From assembly GCA_944472155.2 (NCBI GenBank), contig OX235279.1, forward strand, positions 51,371,564-51,435,563: a DNA stretch of 64,000 bases, read 5' to 3'. The notes below the pieces were generated by a model. The model was not told the origin of the DNA, ran no database searches, and worked only from the letters and a program-made list of their open reading frames with translations. Each line of letters starts with the position of its first letter. The stretch's first letter is position 1. This DNA comes from Trichobilharzia szidati. Its lineage: Eukaryota; Platyhelminthes; Trematoda; Strigeidida; Schistosomatidae. Both the position numbers and the translations under genes were made by a program. Positions 59,190 through 64,000 of the stretch are shown piece after piece.

Positions 59190-59890
59190 AGGAATTGGGT
59201 GATTGAAGTCAACATGTACAAGTACAACGATATCCTCATAGAGACGTAGGTTTCGCTAGATAGGTACACCAAAAATCAGACCGACTTGATTTCAGTCTCA
59301 TCTTAAGAAAAATTGAGAGACAGTCTGCTGGACAAATGATTGAGAAGAGGAGCGGATTTAGCTACAGGTCATTATTTAGTTCGAGGAGCCTTTAAGATCA
59401 AGTTGAAAATCATCAAAGAAACAGTAGGTAGAAGAGAGTTCAAGATCAAGTCAAAAACATCACCAAACGCATCACCTAAAGACTACTGCAGGTTTTTATC
59501 AACAGATGTCCATTTCTCTGTTTCCATACTGAAGATAAGATGGCTAGTCGACCAGAAAGGATAAACAAAAAGGAACTTTGGCAGTTGGTGAGCCGGATAG
59601 GAACCCATTGATCTGCAAATATGAAGAGGAATATTCAAATGCACTTTGCATACATTGAGAAAAGTTTTGAATGGCTTAGCGCGTAATGCAGGTCTTCTGG
59701 AGACAGCCAAATGAGAATGGAATAGTTGGGAGTCTGAGGGAGACATGGAGATCATGTGCAGAGGATTTGAAATCCTGTAGCTAGTCATGAAGCCATCTGA
59801 AAATGGTATCAGAGCACTGAGTGTAATGGAGATGTGCCGTTAAAGCCCTATATTTCACTAGAAATCCATGGAATGAAAGATAAACGTACA
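59190..59890 (+). mobile_element. RTE-clade LINE with large internal deletion
   Basis: 59200-59455 is the end of the endonuclease region (NKYNDILIET-like, TPKIRPT, LRRGADLATGHYLVRG, compare VRRGADIGSDHYFVQG). At about 59460 it jumps to the 3' tail (SPNASPKDYCRFLSTDVHFS, compare the tail at 48.46 kb) and ends with CCTATATTTCACTAGAAATC. The whole RT is missing. Confidence 0.75.
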
Positions 59891-60059
59891 TCATATCGTC
59901 GAATTTACATTTATGCTATGAAATAACACTGTATTCTACCATTACAGTCATAGTATCTGCATACTGAAGTTCCAGCGCTATATCTTGACACTCCTGGTTC
60001 TATCTCCAGTGGAATTGTGACTCAAGTATTGGTTTGTAGGGATTTGGTTGATTGGTTAC

Positions 60060-60324
60060 AGGATTTCATTATGAGCTGACATCGGTTAGAGAACCATTAG
60101 AAAATCTAGGAGTACTGGACAACTGTTTCGTCCTAGTTTGGGACTCTTCATCAGTACGCACCCACCGGAGTTCGAACCCAGGACCTTTTGGTTACAAGGC
60201 AAGCTCGCATACCATCAAGCCACTGGGACTCGATCCAATGGCCCATGAATTCTAACTTCTGCCAATTCACGAAATAGCGCAACCGCTAGTCAATGTCTTC
60301 GGCGAGTATTTGTCCTCACACCCG
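60060..60324 (-). mobile_element. hammerhead-like SINE (family I), left arm of palindrome
   Basis: Reversed family I unit: GAGTACTGGACAACTG, TTTCGTCCTAGTTTGGGAC, B box reversed (GAGTTCGAACCC), then a 5' body (AATAGCGCAACCGCTAG). It lacks the first 22 nt present in the right-hand copy. Confidence 0.85.
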
Positions 60325-60615
60325 TGACCAGTAGGGTGCAGCAGGTCGGGTGTGAGGACAAATACTCGCCGAAGACATTGGCTAGCGGTTGCGCTATTTC
60401 GTGAATTGACAGAAGTTAGAATTCATGGACCATTGGATCGAGTCCCAGTGGCTTGATGGTATGCGAGCTTGCCTTGTAAACAAAAGGTCCTGGGTTCGAT
60501 TCCCCTGTGGTGGGTGCGTGCTGATGAAAAGTCTCAAACCAGGACGAAACAGTTGTCCAGTACTCCCAGATTTTCTAATGGTTTTCTAACCAATGTCAGC
60601 TCATGATGAAATCCT
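60324..60615 (+). mobile_element. hammerhead-like SINE (family I), full-length right arm
   Basis: Starts GTGACCAGTAGGGTGCAGCA, as does the copy at 62561. B box GGTTCGATTCC at 60493-60503; ribozyme-like fold at about 60518-60563 with core ATGAAAAG and GAAAC. Two core positions (C3 and G8) are A. Confidence 0.85.
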
Positions 60616-61154
60616 GGAATTGTGACTGCCTATTTCTCAGAATCCTACGTTGAATGATATGACTAGATTCCCCTGGTTTGTAGTCATTTCTAGGTGTTTT
60701 TCGTCCTCCACTCAATTTCAAATCAATTAAAGTTATCCCCCGCCTAGCCTGCCTTTAAGAATGGCTCTGCTAAAACACTTGCATTACATGGCCTTCGCCT
60801 TGAACACAGATACAGCTAGAATAGTTTTCTGTTTCAGTGACACCAGGTTAATGTGAATATTGTTTATACTCTTGCCTCTTTATTGTCATTACCAAACTAT
60901 GATCTATTTGCATATTTTAGTCTTAGTTTCAGAACTTGTTGCAAAACCTATTTGCCATGACACAACGACTGACTACGCAGCTTATTTAGGTTCTTGAATT
61001 ACTTAGCTAATATTCTTATCACCTTGGTAATTCACTCACTAATTCTCATATTTGCATTTTTATTATCTCAATCACAATGGCATCAAAAGTATATGTTAAT
61101 ATATAAACCTCTGAGAAATCGCCAAAAATATGAACTTTCTTTAAACTATGTTTC

Positions 61155-61388
61155 TTAATAGGTGGATGGTGACGAGCAGTGGAATTCAGAAGGCTCATTT
61201 CGTCCTCTTTCGTACTCGTCACTGGATATACCTGCATTCCCGAGTGAGTGATGTTCCCACCGAGGTTCGAACCTAGCGCCCATAGTTTCAAACGCCAAAG
61301 CGTTATCCACTAGACCACTTGGGCCACGAGAACCACCTCTTGTGCAACGGGTCATATTAATTATTTAAATGAATTTTAGATTTTCCCG
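61155..61388 (-). mobile_element. Sm-alpha-like SINE
   Basis: Reverse copy of the 52626-52862 unit: GTGGTCTAGTGGATAACG (A-box region), GGTTCGAACCT (B box), then a hammerhead fold with GTGACGAG where CUGACGAG is expected, and CCACTGCTCGTCACCATCC. Shares the 5' leader GGGAAAATCTAAAATTCA. Confidence 0.8.
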
Positions 61389-61875
61389 TCTTAATTGTCG
61401 TGATGGCTTAATGTCAGTAAAAAGTTTGTGCATTTTGGAATAGAACGTCTAACTAAAGGTCATCCCATAGAAATACAAGCCTACAGAAATTTTTTTAAAA
61501 TTCGTCTATAGTTGCACATGCATGGGATAAAAACCACAAAATTGATTGGGACAATCTTTGTATTCTGATATCTAGCATGAACAGATGGAAAGAAAGACTA
61601 ATAGCAGAATGTATATTCATTAAGGTCATGCTGGATACACGTAACAAGGGTGACTCAGCACAATCGTCAACATCCTGGATATAATTCTGGATACACAAAA
61701 GTGAACGAACAAAATATGAATTATATATATGATTTTGAAGTCATAAATGTATGAATTAAAAAACCTTTGGTGTGATCACATGCAATAATTTTGCTAGAAA
61801 TCAAAACAAAAGCTTATCATTGTGTGTAAACTATCTTAGTGGGGATATTTAAAGTACTTCCAATGTACAGCAAAT

Positions 61876-62215
61876 TCTGTATTTAGCGAAGGGACTCTTT
61901 TCAATGAATTTATTATCAAGGTGTACAATCGTACATGTATGGCTTTTCTAATAAATTATATCCGGTGTGGGAAGTGAATCATAGACGTGACTACATAAAA
62001 TAATAATAGTATTAAATGCAATTAAAATGTTTGTAATTATAATCATAATTAAATATCTAGTGACAAAACAATTAATGTCTTATATACTATTATTATTTTA
62101 TTATTCGCACTTATGATTCAGTTTCCACACTGGATATAATTTCTTAAAATAAAGCCATATATATACGATTGTACAGCTTGATTATAAATTGGTTGAAAAG
62201 AGTCTCTTCGCTGAA
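61876..62215. repeat. foldback element with ~85-bp inverted arms
   Basis: The left arm AGCGAAGGGACTC..GGTGTACAATCGTA..ATTATATCCGGTGTGG is repeated inverted at 62135-62211 (CCACACTGGATATAATTTC..ACGATTGTACAGC..GAGTCTCTTCGCT). The core is about 170 bp. Partial units occur at 26085 and 37700. It could be a MITE-like element or a PLE terminal repeat pair. Confidence 0.82.
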
Positions 62216-62560
62216 TCACTCGTTTTGATTTTCTATACATCCTAATGGGAATTTTCCATGAATTCTATACCCGTTGCACCAAATATCAAACTTCTGGTGT
62301 TTTTCATGCATTAAGGCTTTGTGTTTCACACTATTACACTTCAGTTTCACATATGTTCGGATAAATGTAGCAGTGTTCGAGTTTATTCACCGTCTAATTC
62401 ACTTCTGAAACTGAATGACTAACTTCTTTGATCTTCAGTAAGAAGTATAACATCCTCGACCTACAGAATATAATACATCTCAACAGTTAGATGCCGATTT
62501 CAATGAAATATTTGCATCTGGCCCTATTCAGGCAGTTACCTGGGGTTCTAGTGGGAAGCC

Positions 62561-62855
62561 GTGACCAGTAGGGTACAGCAGCTCGAAGGTGAGAACAGTT
62601 ACTCATCGAAGATACTGCTAAGTAGTCGCACTGTGTCGTGAATTGGCAAAAGTTAGAATTCATGGGTCATTGGATCGGGTCCCAATGCCTTAATGGTCTA
62701 CGAGCTCTCCTTGTAACTAGAAGGTCCCGGGTTCGAGCCCGCTGTGGTGTGAGTGCGTGCTTATGAAAAGTCTCAAACTAGGACGAAACAGTTGTCCAGT
62801 ACTCCCAGATTTTCTAATGGTTTTCTAACCGATGTCAGCTTATGATGAAATCCTC
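62561..62855 (+). mobile_element. hammerhead-like SINE (family I), full length
   Basis: GTGACCAGTAGGGTACAGCA at the 5' end, B box GGTTCGAGCCC, core region GTGCTTATGAAAAGTCTC..GGACGAAACAG..GTCCAGTAC. It confirms the family's 5' start seen in the palindrome. Confidence 0.82.
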
Positions 62856-62859
62856 CAGT

Positions 62860-63635
62860 TATTCAAAATCCACACATATTTTCTGTCTCTTGAAAATAAG
62901 ACGAGTTATGATGTGTGCACAGCATGCATATATATATATATATATATATATCATCCAACAGGTGTTATATCTTCTGACGTAACAAATGAAAGAATGATCG
63001 TTTTTCTGGTTTTAATACAAATAATAATCCCAAATATCTCCAGTCATCCAAACATTTACAATTCCCATTTCCAGATGACGCCCACTATTATCCTCAGAAA
63101 AAGTGAGAATATTTTATGTCATGCTTTTACTGACATTAATATTGTCCAGGTGCCGAAAACATCTGGTGTATAATGTGTTAAACTTAGACCTGCTGGCATT
63201 ACCCCGCTCTTTTTGAAAATAATACAAAAATTACACCTGCTTAGTCTTAAATCTCCATTAAAAGCTTTTAATGTCCCAAAGGAATTCTCTTACAGGCATA
63301 GTAAAAGTACTTTGGTTAGTGTTGCCTACATTTTAATATTTCTTGTTTTTTCGGTGTTCGGTTCCTTGATTGCACATCTGCTTTTTATTATCTACCTAGA
63401 CATTTTCTGAAAAACAAGCTTTCTGTGACACAAACGGTGTACTGGGTTGACAAGTGATTTCATTCTTGTTTTCTTGATAGGAAGGAGCACACTGTACATT
63501 ATGAGAAATTCTTGCACTGCTTTGCTTACTGTAGCCGGTGTTGCTTTAGGTACTATTGTTTAATCTTACGTGATTGGCCTCATTCTGATGAAGCAAGTTT
63601 CAGTGTGATTATTTCCACGCCGGTTACTTCCTGAT
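62860..63635. other. AT-rich stretch, nothing recognised
   Basis: Contains a TA tract (62929-62951). The frames at 62832-63173 and 63213-63410 have no family signal. Confidence 0.4.
62929..62951. repeat. (TA)n microsatellite
   Basis: Short alternating TA tract. Confidence 0.9.
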
Positions 63636-63639
63636 CAGA

Positions 63640-64000
63640 TCGTTCCAAAATGAATAGCTTTTTGTTAGAAATGGTACTTGTTGAAAGGTATCAAGCTATA
63701 CCCCCCAGCAAATGTCAGATTGATAATTTCACTTTTAGACACAAACATGATTTACATGAACTGGTTTTTGGCTATGATTCCTGTATCATGGAGGGAAGTT
63801 AAGTTAAAATTACGTTGGATGCTAAACACCCTGAACTATGTCTTTCTTCTGATCTCTCCTGGTCTTCCCACATTAATTTAATTTCTAGAAAGATATTTCA
63901 ACTAGCCTGCTTCGTAAAAAAGTAAATAAAATCTAGTGTCAAACAATCTCTACATTTACGATTTGTTAATTCTTGTATTTTGCGTACTTTTGGTGATTAC
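63640..64000 (+). mobile_element. CR1-like LINE fragment, runs off the window
   Basis: In shifting frames it reads CQIDNFTFRHKHDLHELVFG, LCLSSDLSWSSHINLISRK and IFQLACFVKK, matching CQTVNFTFRHKSDLNKLFGS and ILSADLSWSSHILAISKKIF of the copy at 24.9-25.1 kb. The YADD region before it is lost and the C-terminus lies beyond the edge. Confidence 0.82.

Larger units (their letters stand above)
60060..60615. repeat. 556-bp SINE palindrome
   Basis: Arms 60060-60324 and 60347-60615 are reverse complements, with a 22-nt spacer (60325-60346). The inner 74 nt of each arm (60251-60324 and 60347-60420) differ at only two positions. Confidence 0.92.

Noticed and set aside
1..64000. CRISPR arrays, operons, integrons or other prokaryotic systems
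   Set aside because: No regularly spaced direct repeats, no ribosome-binding sites and no long collinear genes. Spliced genes and eukaryotic retroelements argue firmly against them.

Overview
The window looks like nuclear DNA of a parasitic flatworm, most likely a schistosomatid blood fluke (inference). Three things point there. The one complete gene has introns of 31-36 nt near its start, a habit known from schistosome genes. The interspersed repeats are RTE-clade and CR1-like LINEs, Penelope-like elements (PLEs) and tRNA-headed SINEs carrying a hammerhead-ribozyme fold that resembles the schistosome Sm-alpha family. The DNA is AT-rich, intron-rich and gene-poor. Nothing is prokaryotic: no operons, CRISPR arrays or ribosome-binding sites.

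Host genes. (1) 1672-2941 (+), a five-exon gene for an SH3BGR/SH3BGRL-like thioredoxin-fold protein with a long Ser/Glu/Lys/Asp-rich tail and a polyadenylation signal at 3051. (2) 52091-52300 (-), one internal exon of a class A (rhodopsin-like) peptide-type GPCR covering TM6 and TM7, with both splice sites visible. I could not find its other exons. No other host gene can be supported.

Layout. 1-1476: an RTE endonuclease remnant on the minus strand abuts a CR1-like LINE 3' end on the plus strand. 1490-3060: the SH3BGR-like gene. 3060-9130: no recognisable gene. 9130-10255: PLE remnant. 12540-14485: RTE copy carrying two SINE-like insertions. 14695-15265: degenerate tetranucleotide tract. 15270-18790: SINE, long dead RTE copy, hammerhead-like SINE. 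22656-23636: RTE 3' half (-). 24620-25897: CR1-like LINE with a 298-codon open RT frame. 26990-30520: LINE tail, SINEs and two PLE remnants in opposite directions. 30850-37200: a PLE (-) split by a near-full-length RTE element (+) at 32233-35690, flanked by a perfect 13-bp target-site duplication. 37430-40500: SINE, foldback half-unit and another PLE (-). 43405-44715: RTE copy with a SINE inside. 45990-47530: PLE (+) between inverted repeats. 47500-48840 and 56890-58495: two copies of one composite repeat segment, the second carrying a 264-bp solo LTR. 52434-52862, 60060-60615 and 61876-62215: three large inverted repeats, two of them tied to hammerhead-like SINEs. 63640-64000: a CR1-like fragment running off the window.

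Almost all of the recognised sequence is retroelement debris in layers. Nested insertions give a relative order: the PLE at 30.9-37.2 kb is older than the RTE inside it; RTE copies at 12.5-14.5 and 43.4-44.7 kb are older than their SINEs; the composite segment is older than the solo LTR in its second copy. No new cellular system is evident. The items most worth a second look are the hammerhead-like SINE copies that all lack the usual first core cytosine, the palindromes built on them, the shared frame disruption in three RTE copies, and the acidic-tailed SH3BGR-like protein.
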